The position numbers and the translations under genes are program-made. Positions 8,532 to 16,818 of a stretch of DNA of 60,659 bases are shown piece by piece. Source of the DNA: Isosphaeraceae bacterium (GTDB lineage Bacteria > Planctomycetota > Planctomycetia > Isosphaerales > Isosphaeraceae); the NCBI GenBank assembly GCA_031291845.1, contig JARLIH010000424.1, positions 1-60,659 on the forward strand, read 5' to 3'. The notes under the pieces were generated by a model that was not told where the DNA came from, did not search any database, and was given only the letters and a program-made list of their open reading frames with translations. The stretch's first letter is position 1; every line of letters begins with the position of its first letter.

Positions 8532-9965
8532 GTGACCGCGACCTTCTGGGAAGCCTTTCGTGATCTCTCCCTTCAGAATCGCCTGTTCTTCGGCTTCGCA
8601 CTTTTGATCGCCTTCGCGTTCGAGTTCATCAACGGCTTCCACGACACGGCCAACGCCGTCACGACGGTCATCTACACCCGCACGCTCAAGGCGACCTGGG
8701 CCGTGATCTTCTCCGGCGTACTGAACTTTGTCGGCGTCTTGTTGGGCGGGACGGCGGTCGCGTTCAGCATCGTGAACCTGTTGCCGGTCGACCTCCTGAT
8801 CGACAGCGCATCCGCCCGGGCGGTGATCATGGTGATCTCGCTGCTGCTTGCAGGCGTGATCTGGAACCTGACGACCTGGTGGTACGGCCTCCCGGTCTCC
8901 AGCTCGCATACGCTGATCGGTTCGATCCTCGGCGTCGGGCTGGCGAATAGCCTGGTGACTCGGGGCGACATCTCGGGAGTAAACTGGTCGAAGGCCGGCG
9001 AAGTGGGGCTCTCCCTGCTCATCTCGCCATTGATCGGATTTGTGTCGGCCGCGGCCCTGCTGCTCACGATGAAGCGGGTGCTGCGCGAGCCCAGGCTGTA
9101 TCACCCCCCCGACGACGGTGACGAGCCCCCGCACTGGGTCCGCTGGCTCCTCATCGCGACGTGCGGCGGCGTCAGTCTCGCCCACGGCTCCAACGACGGG
9201 CAGAAGGGGATGGGGCTGATCCTGCTCGTCCTGATCGGCTTCCTCCCCGCGCACTACGCGCTCGACGTGATGCACCCGACGAGGGCCAGGGAGACCCGCG
9301 AAGCCGCCGTAGCCATCCGCACGGCACTCGACGGCACGCAAGGCCCCCAGGTGAACGCGCTGGGTGCCGACCTCGAGGTCGTGAGCACGCAGCTGGCGGG
9401 GATCGACAGCTTCGCGCAGGTCCCGCCCCACGCGCGGTGGCGTATCCGGCAGTCTATCTACCGATTCCGGCGCGACATCGCCCAGGCGGGCTTGCCGCCT
9501 GCGACGCTCGAAGCCCTGCGCCCGTACCGCGCAGCGCTCGGGCGGTCGATCGAATACGTGCCGTTGTGGGTTGTCGTCAGCGTGGCGCTCGCGCTCGGAA
9601 CCGGCACGATGATCGGCTACAAACGGATCGTCGTCACGGTGGCCGAGAAGATCGGCAAGACACACCTCACCTACGCTCAAGGTGCCGCCGCAGAGCTCGT
9701 CGCCGCGGCCACGATCGGGCTCGCCGACGTGGCGCACATGCCGGTCAGCACCACCCAGGTCCTTTCGTCGGGAATCGCGGGGACCATGTGGGCCAATAAG
9801 TCAGGCGTGCAAATGGGCACCCTGCGCAAGATCGGCCTCGCGTGGGCCATGACCCTGCCGGCCGCGACGCTCCTGGCAGCCGCCCTGTTCACAGCGGGCG
9901 GGATTCTGATCCCGGACGCCCGAGCGACGAGAATCCCCGTCGCCGCGAGCCACCACGTTCCTTGA
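8532..9965 (+). CDS. pit: PiT-family inorganic phosphate transporter
   Basis: A 477-residue inner-membrane symporter for phosphate, or metal-phosphate, coupled to protons or sodium. Both family signatures are present: FEFINGFHDTANAVTTVI near the N-terminus and SLAHGSNDGQKGMG in the second half, in inverted repeat halves with about ten to twelve hydrophobic segments. The hydrophilic loop between the halves is long (about residues 255-355), as in the larger proteobacterial and planctomycete PiT proteins. The start is GTG at 8532 with GAGGAG ten bases upstream. The usual PhoU-like DUF47 partner is not beside it. It converges on the next gene with only five bases between the stop codons, so no room exists for separate terminators. 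Confidence 0.92.
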   Translation: MTATFWEAFRDLSLQNRLFFGFALLIAFAFEFINGFHDTANAVTTVIYTRTLKATWAVIFSGVLNFVGVLLGGTAVAFSIVNLLPVDLLIDSASARAVIMVISLLLAGVIWNLTTWWYGLPVSSSHTLIGSILGVGLANSLVTRGDISGVNWSKAGEVGLSLLISPLIGFVSAAALLLTMKRVLREPRLYHPPDDGDEPPHWVRWLLIATCGGVSLAHGSNDGQKGMGLILLVLIGFLPAHYALDVMHPTRARETREAAVAIRTALDGTQGPQVNALGADLEVVSTQLAGIDSFAQVPPHARWRIRQSIYRFRRDIAQAGLPPATLEALRPYRAALGRSIEYVPLWVVVSVALALGTGTMIGYKRIVVTVAEKIGKTHLTYAQGAAAELVAAATIGLADVAHMPVSTTQVLSSGIAGTMWANKSGVQMGTLRKIGLAWAMTLPAATLLAAALFTAGGILIPDARATRIPVAASHHVP

Positions 9966-9970
9966 CCCGG

Positions 9971-10915
9971 TCAGCGCCGGCGTGACTCGACGGGCTCGTC
10001 CTCCGCGGCGCGCGACGGTCTACGCGTTCGCTTCCGATGTTCTTCGGGCTCGGGGCGGTCGGCCACCTGCGACGGGAGCAGTTGCCAGCGCCTGCCATCG
10101 CTCTCGATCGTGACTGTACCCGACTCGTCCGTCCGCTTCAGGGGGATGCGATAGCTCGCGAGTAGGGAGAGCGTCTCGCGGTGGGGGTGCCCGTAATCGT
10201 TGCCGGTGCCGACGCTCGCCACGGCCACTTCCGGCTTGACGAGGTCGAGCCAGTGGGCGTCCGTGCCGTTACGGCTCCCGTGGTGGGCCAGCTTCAGGAT
10301 CTGTGCGTTCCGGATCAGGTTCGGGCAGGTCTGGATCCACCACTGGCGCTCGGTCTCTTCGCTGTCGCCCGTCAAGAGCAACGAGACCGCCCCGTCGTCG
10401 ACCCGGATACCGATCGAATTGTTGTTCTCTTCCTTCTTGTCCTCGGGGGGCTGCGGGAAGACCGTGAGCACGAGCGAGCCGAGCTCGATCTTGCGCGCGC
10501 GCTCGGTCGGATAAATGGTCTGGATCCCCTGGTCGCGGACTTCCTTCAGCAGCTTCAGGTACAACGACGTGGTGTGCGAGCGGTTCGACGCGAGGAAGTA
10601 CTTCGGGTGGAACTGCTCGATCACCGCATGCATCCCGCCGTAGTGGTCGCTGTGGTGGTGGCTGACCACCACGAGGTCCAGTGAAGAGATCCCGAGCCGC
10701 TTGAGGGTCTGCACGACGTGGGTCGACGTCCCCGCGTCGATCAGCGCGGTCTTTCCTTCGGGCGAACGGATCAGGATCGAGTCGCCCTGGCCGACGTCGA
10801 GGAACTCGAAGACGGCCGGCTTCCCGGTGCGGGAGCGCTGGAAGAACTGCGCGCTCAGCGTGGTGGCGGCGAGGCTCAGCGCAAGGACGATGGCCGCGCG
10901 GATGAGGTATTTCAT
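9971..10915 (-). CDS. Exported ComEC-like metallo-beta-lactamase hydrolase
   Basis: A 314-residue protein with an N-terminal signal or anchor (IRAAIVLALSLAATTLSA) and a metallo-beta-lactamase domain of the ComEC/Rec2 C-terminal subgroup. Evidence is FLDVGQGDSILIR, the HxHxDH motif H86-H-H88-S-D90-H91, LLTGDSE and KLAHHGSRNGT. The last 35 residues are rich in Arg, Glu and Pro. Relatives act as extracellular nucleases or phosphodiesterases in some bacteria; the substrate here is unknown. It overlaps the DUF3006 gene by four bases (ATGA), a gene pair seen in many bacteria, so the two are expected to be translationally coupled. Confidence 0.88.
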   Translation of the reverse strand: MKYLIRAAIVLALSLAATTLSAQFFQRSRTGKPAVFEFLDVGQGDSILIRSPEGKTALIDAGTSTHVVQTLKRLGISSLDLVVVSHHHSDHYGGMHAVIEQFHPKYFLASNRSHTTSLYLKLLKEVRDQGIQTIYPTERARKIELGSLVLTVFPQPPEDKKEENNNSIGIRVDDGAVSLLLTGDSEETERQWWIQTCPNLIRNAQILKLAHHGSRNGTDAHWLDLVKPEVAVASVGTGNDYGHPHRETLSLLASYRIPLKRTDESGTVTIESDGRRWQLLPSQVADRPEPEEHRKRTRRPSRAAEDEPVESRRR

Positions 10916-11157
10916 AGCTTCAAGTCTCCTCCGGTATCGCGCGATTCAAGCTCGTCCTGGACGGCCTTCGTCTCTCGGGCAACGCGCTTCGTGGCTTCCA
11001 CGTCGCGCTCGATCGTGAACGCGAGCACGTCGCCGGCGTGAGCCCCTTTGGGCAGCAAGGCGCGCGGGAAGTTGATGGTTTGGTCGTCGTCGGACAGGAG
11101 CACGGCGACCTGTTTGTCGTCTCCCTCGAACCGGTCGATGGCGAGTCGAATCGTCAC
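10912..11157 (-). CDS. DUF3006 family small protein
   Basis: An 81-residue acidic protein with the DUF3006 pattern: RLAIDRFEGDDKQVAVLL, then INFPRALLPKGAHAGDVLAFTIERD. Members are short beta-rich proteins found next to ComEC-like metallo-hydrolases, and their role is not established. The stop codon overlaps the start of that hydrolase, which supports joint action. The upstream neighbour ends 21 bases before it, so the three genes form one likely operon. Confidence 0.85.
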   Translation of the reverse strand: MTIRLAIDRFEGDDKQVAVLLSDDDQTINFPRALLPKGAHAGDVLAFTIERDVEATKRVARETKAVQDELESRDTGGDLKL

Positions 11158-11178
11158 GGCTGGGTCCCCCGCGCGGAG

Positions 11179-11910
11179 TTACTTGATCACGATCGTGCTC
11201 TCGTCGTTCACGGCCTCGGTCCGGCCGGCCGTGCGCGGAACGATCGTCTCGGCGCCGTGCACGGGCTGGCTCTCGAAAACGATCTGGTTGGCGTCAGACG
11301 GGGGAAGCGACTGGCCGACGAGCGCCAGGGGCTGCGAGCCGGTGCGCAGGGGGAATGCGTCTTCCTGGGCGAGGTCGGTCTCGAAGTGCCTCGTGGAAAT
11401 CAGGCCCCATCCCTGCCAGACGTCAACCGTGAACCGGTCGCCGGGCGCCCAGTCGACACGAAAGGAGACGTCGGGCCACCCCACGCTCGCGCTCCCTTTG
11501 GAATCCGGGACAGTCGGTGCGCCGGCGGTTTTGCTATCCCAGACGACAGTCTCATGCCCCTGTGCATCGCGCTTCCGCACGTGGACCACGACGTCACTGA
11601 GGTGGCCCGTGCGGACAAGGGCCGGGTCAATCTTGACCGTCGCCACTTTGACCTCGTAGGAACCCGGTTCGCGGAACGATTCGTGGTGCTCCAGCGCCTT
11701 GACCGCGGCCTGCACGACCCCTTGCTCCAGGAGCGGCTTCTCCGGGTCGACCTGGCTGACACCCTGAAAAATCTGCTGGAGGAGCGGATGGTCCTTGAAC
11801 TGCCAGCCGCCGACGCCCAGACCGCCGGTGATCAGCACGATCAGGTAGCGCAGCCGGCGCACGCGTTGGAGGAGCGTGACTCGTTCACCGCCCTTGTGAG
11901 ACCGCGACAT
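11179..11910 (-). CDS. Membrane-anchored protein of unknown function
   Basis: A 243-residue protein with a basic N-terminus, one transmembrane helix at about residues 20-38 (LRYLIVLITGGLGVGGW) and an extracytoplasmic domain rich in beta strands. Nothing in it matches a family I recognise. The start at 11910 is chosen because GGGGAG lies seven bases upstream; the frame extends further upstream but lacks a second good site. It is the first gene of a probable operon with DUF3006 and the ComEC-like hydrolase, so a role at the same membrane site is possible. Confidence 0.7.
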   Translation of the reverse strand: MSRSHKGGERVTLLQRVRRLRYLIVLITGGLGVGGWQFKDHPLLQQIFQGVSQVDPEKPLLEQGVVQAAVKALEHHESFREPGSYEVKVATVKIDPALVRTGHLSDVVVHVRKRDAQGHETVVWDSKTAGAPTVPDSKGSASVGWPDVSFRVDWAPGDRFTVDVWQGWGLISTRHFETDLAQEDAFPLRTGSQPLALVGQSLPPSDANQIVFESQPVHGAETIVPRTAGRTEAVNDESTIVIK

Positions 11911-12095
11911 GCCCAATCTCCCCGTCCTTGAGGACTCTGGCTCCCGGTAGCGACCGATGGTCCGCCGCGTACGGAAAGCGATCGCTGAATTGGCCGGGAC
12001 TTTCGGCGAAATGGGAAATCCCGTCAAGTCGAGATTTCCGACGAGTGAAGACGGCGCATCTCGTGCACCGTTCATTGCTCGAACAGTCCGGGACC

Positions 12096-12818
12096 CTACT
12101 TCGATTCGCGTCGCGCGGGGAGGCGCCGGATCTCGATGTTCCGGAACCAGACGTCGTCTCCGTGATCCTGGAGCAGGATCGGACTCGGCTTGTCGGCCGC
12201 GAAGTCATCGATCCAGCGAAACTTGCTCCGGCTGATTCGATCCTTCCAGTCATCGCTGGCCGTGTCGACGTCCAGAATCTTCTTGCCGTTGAGCCAGTGC
12301 TCGAGCTTCGTCCCCCACGCGACAATCCGCGACTGGTTGTATTCGCCCACCGGCTTCACCGCCTTGGCACGCTCGTCGGGAGCATAGAGGTCGTACAGGG
12401 AGCCGAGCCGCGTTTGGGGATTCTTACCGTTGATGTGGTTCGGGTCGTCGAGGAGCTGGTACTCGCACCCGTAGAGCCCCTTGGTCGTCCGCGTCATCCG
12501 GTACTTGACGCCGCTGTTGCCCCCCTTGGCGATCTTCCACTCGAAACGCAGCTCGAAGTCGGCGAATTGCTGCTCGCTGATCAGATGGCCGCCCCGCCCC
12601 TTACGATGATGGATCGCCCCGTCGTCGACGTCCCAACCCCGGCTCGGCGGCTGGCCGTTCAGGGTTACCCAGCCGTTCAAGGATTTACCGTCGAAAAGCG
12701 CAATGAAATCGCCGGACTGCTCCGCCCCGGCCGGGGGACCGGGGTGCGCAACGGCCGAAACCGAAGCCACGAGCACCAGTCCCACGATCGTCCAGCGCAG
12801 GGCGGAGCGGGGCATCAT
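12096..12818 (-). CDS. Secreted DUF1080 (3-keto-disaccharide hydrolase-like) protein
   Basis: A 240-residue exported protein of the DUF1080 family (PF06439, concanavalin-like jelly roll). Diagnostic segments are FIALFDGKSLNGWV, GGHLISEQQFADFELRFEWK, GGNSGVKYR, EYQLLDD and a C-terminal GDDVWFRNIEIR. Characterised relatives bind or hydrolyse 3-keto sugars, and planctomycetes carry many paralogues. A signal peptide spans about residues 1-27. I place the start at ATG 12818, with GGGAG nine bases upstream, rather than GTG 12827. It begins five bases after the SMP-30 gene stops, so the two are an operon, plausibly in extracellular sugar breakdown. Confidence 0.88.
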   Translation of the reverse strand: MMPRSALRWTIVGLVLVASVSAVAHPGPPAGAEQSGDFIALFDGKSLNGWVTLNGQPPSRGWDVDDGAIHHRKGRGGHLISEQQFADFELRFEWKIAKGGNSGVKYRMTRTTKGLYGCEYQLLDDPNHINGKNPQTRLGSLYDLYAPDERAKAVKPVGEYNQSRIVAWGTKLEHWLNGKKILDVDTASDDWKDRISRSKFRWIDDFAADKPSPILLQDHGDDVWFRNIEIRRLPARRESK

Positions 12819-12823
12819 CGCGG

Positions 12824-13753
12824 TCACTCTCCCTTCGACGAAGCGCGCGCGGGCAGGATGACGTGGCCCTTCACCCCGAGATCCAGCCGGTAAAGGGCGC
12901 CTGGGGTACCCCCGGTGACGTAGAGTTCGTCCATTTTCGGACCCGCGAAGGCCACGTTGGACGTCGTCAGGTTTCCCGCCGCGTAGCGCCGGATGACTTT
13001 GCCCTCCGGGCTGATGACCTGCACCTGGCGCATACCATAATGGGCCACGTAGAGGTTCCCGTCCGCGTCGAGCGTGATCCCGTCCGGCTGGTTGTCGATC
13101 TGACCCTCCCCCTTTTCGGGAAGCTTGACGAACACCCGCGGCTTCCCGACTTTCCCCTGGGCCATCACAGGATACGCGAGGATGTGGTTCTCCTTACTCT
13201 CCCCCACGAGCAGCTCTTTCCCGCCCGGCCGCAGGACGATGCCGTTCGGAAAAGCCAGGCCGCCGGCAACCAGGTGCGTCACGCCCTTCGGGTCGACGTA
13301 ATGAACCGTGCCGATCCGCTTATGTTCGTCCGACTCGCCGGGGTCCGTGAAATAGAAGCCGCCCGCCGGGTCGAGGGTCAGGTCGTTCGGCCCCCGCAGG
13401 GGCTTGCCGTCACACTCCGTCGCTGCGGGCTTGAGCATCAGGCCGGCGGCGTCGAGGTGCAGCACCGCGTGCCGGCTCGCGTCGCAGACGAGGTGCGTGC
13501 CGTCGGCAAGAATCTTGTGTCCGTTCGGCGCCCCAGTCGTGGTCCAGGTCGCGGCCTTACCGTCCGGCGTGACCTTCGTGATGATTTTCTCGTGCGAGAA
13601 ATAGAGGTTCCCGTCGTGGTCAACCACCACGCCTTCGCTGTAGTCGCCCGTTCGCACGACCTCGACCGGGTGAACCGAATCGTCGGGCGGGAGGTCCGCC
13701 CCGAAAGCCGCCGGCGCTGCCAACGCCAAGACCGCGAACAAGGTGTGACGCAT
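12824..13753 (-). CDS. Secreted SMP-30/gluconolactonase-like protein
   Basis: A 309-residue protein with a signal peptide (MRHTLFAVLALAAPAAFGA) and a six-bladed propeller of the SMP-30/gluconolactonase/LRE family. The metal-site regions are recognisable: YSEGVVVDHDGNLYFS, RGPNDLTLDPAGGFYFTDP, FPNGIVL and PDGITLDADGNLYVAHYG. Relatives hydrolyse sugar lactones with a divalent metal. It lies directly upstream of DUF1080, which supports a sugar-processing role. The upstream 273 bases are shared with the divergent dipeptidase gene and contain a TTGACA at 13918-13923 facing the dipeptidase, without a clear -10 partner. Confidence 0.88.
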   Translation of the reverse strand: MRHTLFAVLALAAPAAFGADLPPDDSVHPVEVVRTGDYSEGVVVDHDGNLYFSHEKIITKVTPDGKAATWTTTGAPNGHKILADGTHLVCDASRHAVLHLDAAGLMLKPAATECDGKPLRGPNDLTLDPAGGFYFTDPGESDEHKRIGTVHYVDPKGVTHLVAGGLAFPNGIVLRPGGKELLVGESKENHILAYPVMAQGKVGKPRVFVKLPEKGEGQIDNQPDGITLDADGNLYVAHYGMRQVQVISPEGKVIRRYAAGNLTTSNVAFAGPKMDELYVTGGTPGALYRLDLGVKGHVILPARASSKGE

Positions 13754-14026
13754 CGTGAAGACCCCCGGAAAGACAACGAACGGCTGTGGGAAGATCGATG
13801 ATTGGGGAGTCTATCTCGCCCGTTTCAGTTTCGCCACGGGGTTCTCGTCGGGCGCGGACCGCCCAAGGCCCGAGCGATTCGACTTTGCAATCGTCTCTGA
13901 CAGTTCCCGGCGAAGCGTTGACAAGCCCGGACCGTCCATTGAAGATCGCCTTGATGTCGAGTCGCTCATCGAGCGCTCACTGCCCGATGTTCCACCATAC
14001 GAATCCACGTTCCGCGCGGGAGCCCC

Positions 14027-15268
14027 ATGAAGACGCCACTCGTGACACTCGTCCTGTTCCTGGCTTCAGCCCCCGCCTTTTCGAGGGCCGCCGAGGAGCT
14101 GCCCCCCGTCTCCGAACGCGCCCGGCAGGTCCACGCCGCGGGTCTGCTCTTCGACGGCCATAACGATCTCCCCTGGCGCTTGCGGTCCGAAGGGGACGTG
14201 ACCTTCGAGCGAATCGACATCGGCAAGCGGCTCTCCGCCGGCCAGACGGACATCCCGCGGATGCGCGAAGGGGGGCTCAAGGCCCAGTTCTGGTCGGTCT
14301 ACATCCCGAGCGAACATGCCAACCCGGCCCGGACGGTGACCGAGCAGATTGACCTCGTCCACCGCATGATCGACCGCTACCCCAACGACCTCGCGCTGGC
14401 ACTTTCGGCCGACGACGTGGAGCGCGTCGTCAGGGAAGGGAAGATCGCCTCGCTGATCGGCATCGAGGGAGGAATCGCCATCGAGGACGACCTGGCGCAG
14501 CTCCGAGCGTTCCACCGGCTCGGCGCCCGCTACATGACGCTGACCCACAACACGACGCTCGCCTGGGCCGACGCCGCGACCGGCGCACACACCCACGGCG
14601 GGCTCACCCCCTGGGGCGAGCGCGTCGTCCGCGAGATGAACCGGCTGGGGATGCTCGTCGATATCTCGCACGTCTCGGCCGAGACGATGGACGATGTCCT
14701 CCGCGTCTCGCAGGCCCCGGTGATCGCAAGCCACTCCAGCGCCTTCGCCCTCTGCCCCTCCCCCCGCAACGTTCCGGACGACATGCTCAAACGGGTGACG
14801 AAAAACGGCGGCGTCGTGATGGTCAACTTCTATTCCGGCTTCATCGTCCCGGGCGCGGCGAAGGCCGCCGCCGAGGCCCGCCGCGCGCTCAAGGCCAAGT
14901 ACCCCGACCCGGCCGAGTACGCGCGGGCGTACGACGCCTGGCACAAGTCGTATTCGATGCCGCGCGGGACGATCGCGGACGTGGCCAACCATATCGAGCA
15001 CATCATCAAGGTCGCGGGCATCGACCACGTCGGCATCGGCTCCGATTTCGACGGCATCACCTCGTGGCCCGTCGGGTTGGAGGACGTCTCATGCTACCCG
15101 CGGCTGACCGAAGAGCTGCTGCGCCGAGGACACTCCGAGGGCGACGTTCACAAGATCCTCGGCGCCAACGTCCTGCGGGCGTTCCGCGAGGCGGGCAAAG
15201 TCGCCGAGCGGTTGAGCCGCTCGACCCGTCCCGAGGTCGATCAGCCTGCGCCGGAGCCGAAACATTGA
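14027..15268 (+). CDS. Exported M19 membrane-type dipeptidase
   Basis: A 413-residue zinc dipeptidase of peptidase family M19. A signal peptide covers about residues 1-21. Metal-binding and catalytic motifs are FDGHNDLPW (H45, D47), SLIGIEGG (Glu about 148), VDISHVS and IASHSSAFALC, and the C-terminal GIGSDFDGI. Family members cleave dipeptides, and sometimes D-amino acid or beta-lactam substrates, in the periplasm. The start sits at the signal-peptide ATG. It converges on the NHL-like gene with a 26-base gap. It appears monocistronic and divergent from the SMP-30/DUF1080 pair. Confidence 0.92.
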   Translation: MKTPLVTLVLFLASAPAFSRAAEELPPVSERARQVHAAGLLFDGHNDLPWRLRSEGDVTFERIDIGKRLSAGQTDIPRMREGGLKAQFWSVYIPSEHANPARTVTEQIDLVHRMIDRYPNDLALALSADDVERVVREGKIASLIGIEGGIAIEDDLAQLRAFHRLGARYMTLTHNTTLAWADAATGAHTHGGLTPWGERVVREMNRLGMLVDISHVSAETMDDVLRVSQAPVIASHSSAFALCPSPRNVPDDMLKRVTKNGGVVMVNFYSGFIVPGAAKAAAEARRALKAKYPDPAEYARAYDAWHKSYSMPRGTIADVANHIEHIIKVAGIDHVGIGSDFDGITSWPVGLEDVSCYPRLTEELLRRGHSEGDVHKILGANVLRAFREAGKVAERLSRSTRPEVDQPAPEPKH

Positions 15269-15294
15269 CGGGAGAGTTCGCCGACGGCCTGAGG

Positions 15295-16422
15295 TCAGCC
15301 GTGGACCCGGAAGAGCTCGAGCACGTTGTGGTTGTCGTTCACGGCAGCCATGATCACGCTCCGCCCGGCCGAGGCCAACGCGATGCCGAACGGGCCAGCT
15401 GGGTTGGGATCGAGCGAGAACTGGGCTACAAAACGGCCGGACGGCGTAAATTCAACCAACTCGCTTGGCTGGTTGGGATCGGCATTGACGGCATCGCCGT
15501 TAGCGGCGATCAGGTCACCGTTCGGCGCGCGCACGAGGCCAAGCGGGCCGTGCAAGTGCGTGCTGTCTTGATCGATCACGCGGCCGGTCCCCTGGTCGGT
15601 CCGGGTCGTCGAAGCGCCACGGACGGCGAAGATCGCGTTGTCGCCCGTCGAAGCCACATACAACACATTTCGAGCCGGGTCGAACACCAGTCCGGTCGGT
15701 CCGATCTCGAGCGCGGCCGGGTCGCTCCGGTGAGTGTACCCCGAGGCGATCTGGGTCTTGCCCACGACCTGGACCTGCTGCCCGTGATCCGTGATCTGCA
15801 AGTCGAGGCGCGTCACCGCGCCACTGAGTACGTTCGAGACGAAGACTTGCGGGCGATTTCCCCGGTCGTTGACGGTCAGGTCCCACGGACCGTTCAAGAG
15901 AGTCGGGTCGCTGATCGTCCCGACCTGTTGGCCGAACCGGTTGATGATCAGGATCGAGCCTGGCTGGATGGTCGCCGAGGTCCCATCCGTCGTCGGAGTA
16001 CTGCCAACCAGAACGAAGCCCCCCTTGACCACCCCCAGCGCGGTCGATAGCCCGATGCCAGCCTGTCCCTGAAAGAAGAGCGATTGCGTGCCCCCGGGCG
16101 TCACCTTGACGATCGTCGTCCCGGTCCCCTGGAGGTTGGAGCTCGCGTTGAAGTTCGATACCAGGATGTCACCGGGCTCGAGCAACCCATTCCTGGGAAA
16201 CCCCTGCGGGACGACGGCGACACCATACGGGTTCAGGTCGCCGTTGGCGGGGATCGTCGAGACCGACGTCGGCGTCACGTCCGGAAGCTGGCCCACAATC
16301 GATGCGGGCTGCCGGGCCCGACTGACGTCGGCGGCGACAGCAGGCAAAGTGCTAAGCAGCTCGAGGGTTTCGAGAGCCTCGACTTGAGGACGCACGGAAT
16401 GGCGACGCGGCTTCGGTCTCAT
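15295..16422 (-). CDS. Surface NHL-like propeller with planctomycete N-terminal tag
   Basis: A 375-residue protein whose N-terminus reads basic residues, then VRPQVEALETLELLST. This resembles the planctomycete N-terminal tag (R-P-x-V/L-E-x-LE-x-R-x-LLS) found on large exported proteins in place of an ordinary signal peptide. The rest is a beta-propeller with repeats such as NPYGVAVVPQG, GLVFDPARNVLYVASTGDN, GLVRAPNGDLIAANG and GPFGIALASAGRSV, similar to NHL/SMP-30 blades. The start at 16422 follows GGGGAGA; an upstream open frame is arginine- and serine-rich and not credible. The role is unknown; it may be a cell-surface binding protein. Confidence 0.78.
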   Translation of the reverse strand: MRPKPRRHSVRPQVEALETLELLSTLPAVAADVSRARQPASIVGQLPDVTPTSVSTIPANGDLNPYGVAVVPQGFPRNGLLEPGDILVSNFNASSNLQGTGTTIVKVTPGGTQSLFFQGQAGIGLSTALGVVKGGFVLVGSTPTTDGTSATIQPGSILIINRFGQQVGTISDPTLLNGPWDLTVNDRGNRPQVFVSNVLSGAVTRLDLQITDHGQQVQVVGKTQIASGYTHRSDPAALEIGPTGLVFDPARNVLYVASTGDNAIFAVRGASTTRTDQGTGRVIDQDSTHLHGPLGLVRAPNGDLIAANGDAVNADPNQPSELVEFTPSGRFVAQFSLDPNPAGPFGIALASAGRSVIMAAVNDNHNVLELFRVHG

Positions 16423-16818
16423 AGCTCTGTCTCCCCGCTTTTGTATCAAGAGTTGACATCGCGAACGGCGACACGACCGGCCCCAGCCTGAGAGCGCGGG
16501 ATCGTGACCCGACAGGAGGGATCGTTCTGCGGAGACTCCTCCAACAGGGCTAGATGCGCGGCGATCCGGCTCGGTTACAAAAAAGTCTGCACTACAATGC
16601 GGGTCCCGGACCACGTGCACCGCAAAAACTCGACGCGAGCCGACCCGCATGCGAGCGATTTGCGAGAAAATGTTTGGACGAAGTGCCGGTTCGCATCGCT
16701 AATATGAGTCTGATTGTGCATCCGCGACTTCGTAGCTTCCCGCCCCGGGCGTATCGCCCGAGAACGATAGCCTGCCGGTCGGTATCGCTCCAATACCGGG
16801 TTGGCTCAAGGTTTTACG
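16423..16818. other. Divergent intergenic region
   Basis: This 396-base gap separates the minus-strand propeller gene from the plus-strand cytochrome gene and must hold both promoters. A TTGACA is at 16452-16457 on the plus strand without a good -10 at 15-19 bases. The region from 16570 to 16700 is richer in A and T than its surroundings. No RNA gene or small protein is convincing. Confidence 0.4.

Noticed and set aside
16560..16700. tRNA-like or small RNA gene
   Set aside because: No cloverleaf-compatible stems or T-loop sequence was found in this AT-richer part of the divergent region.
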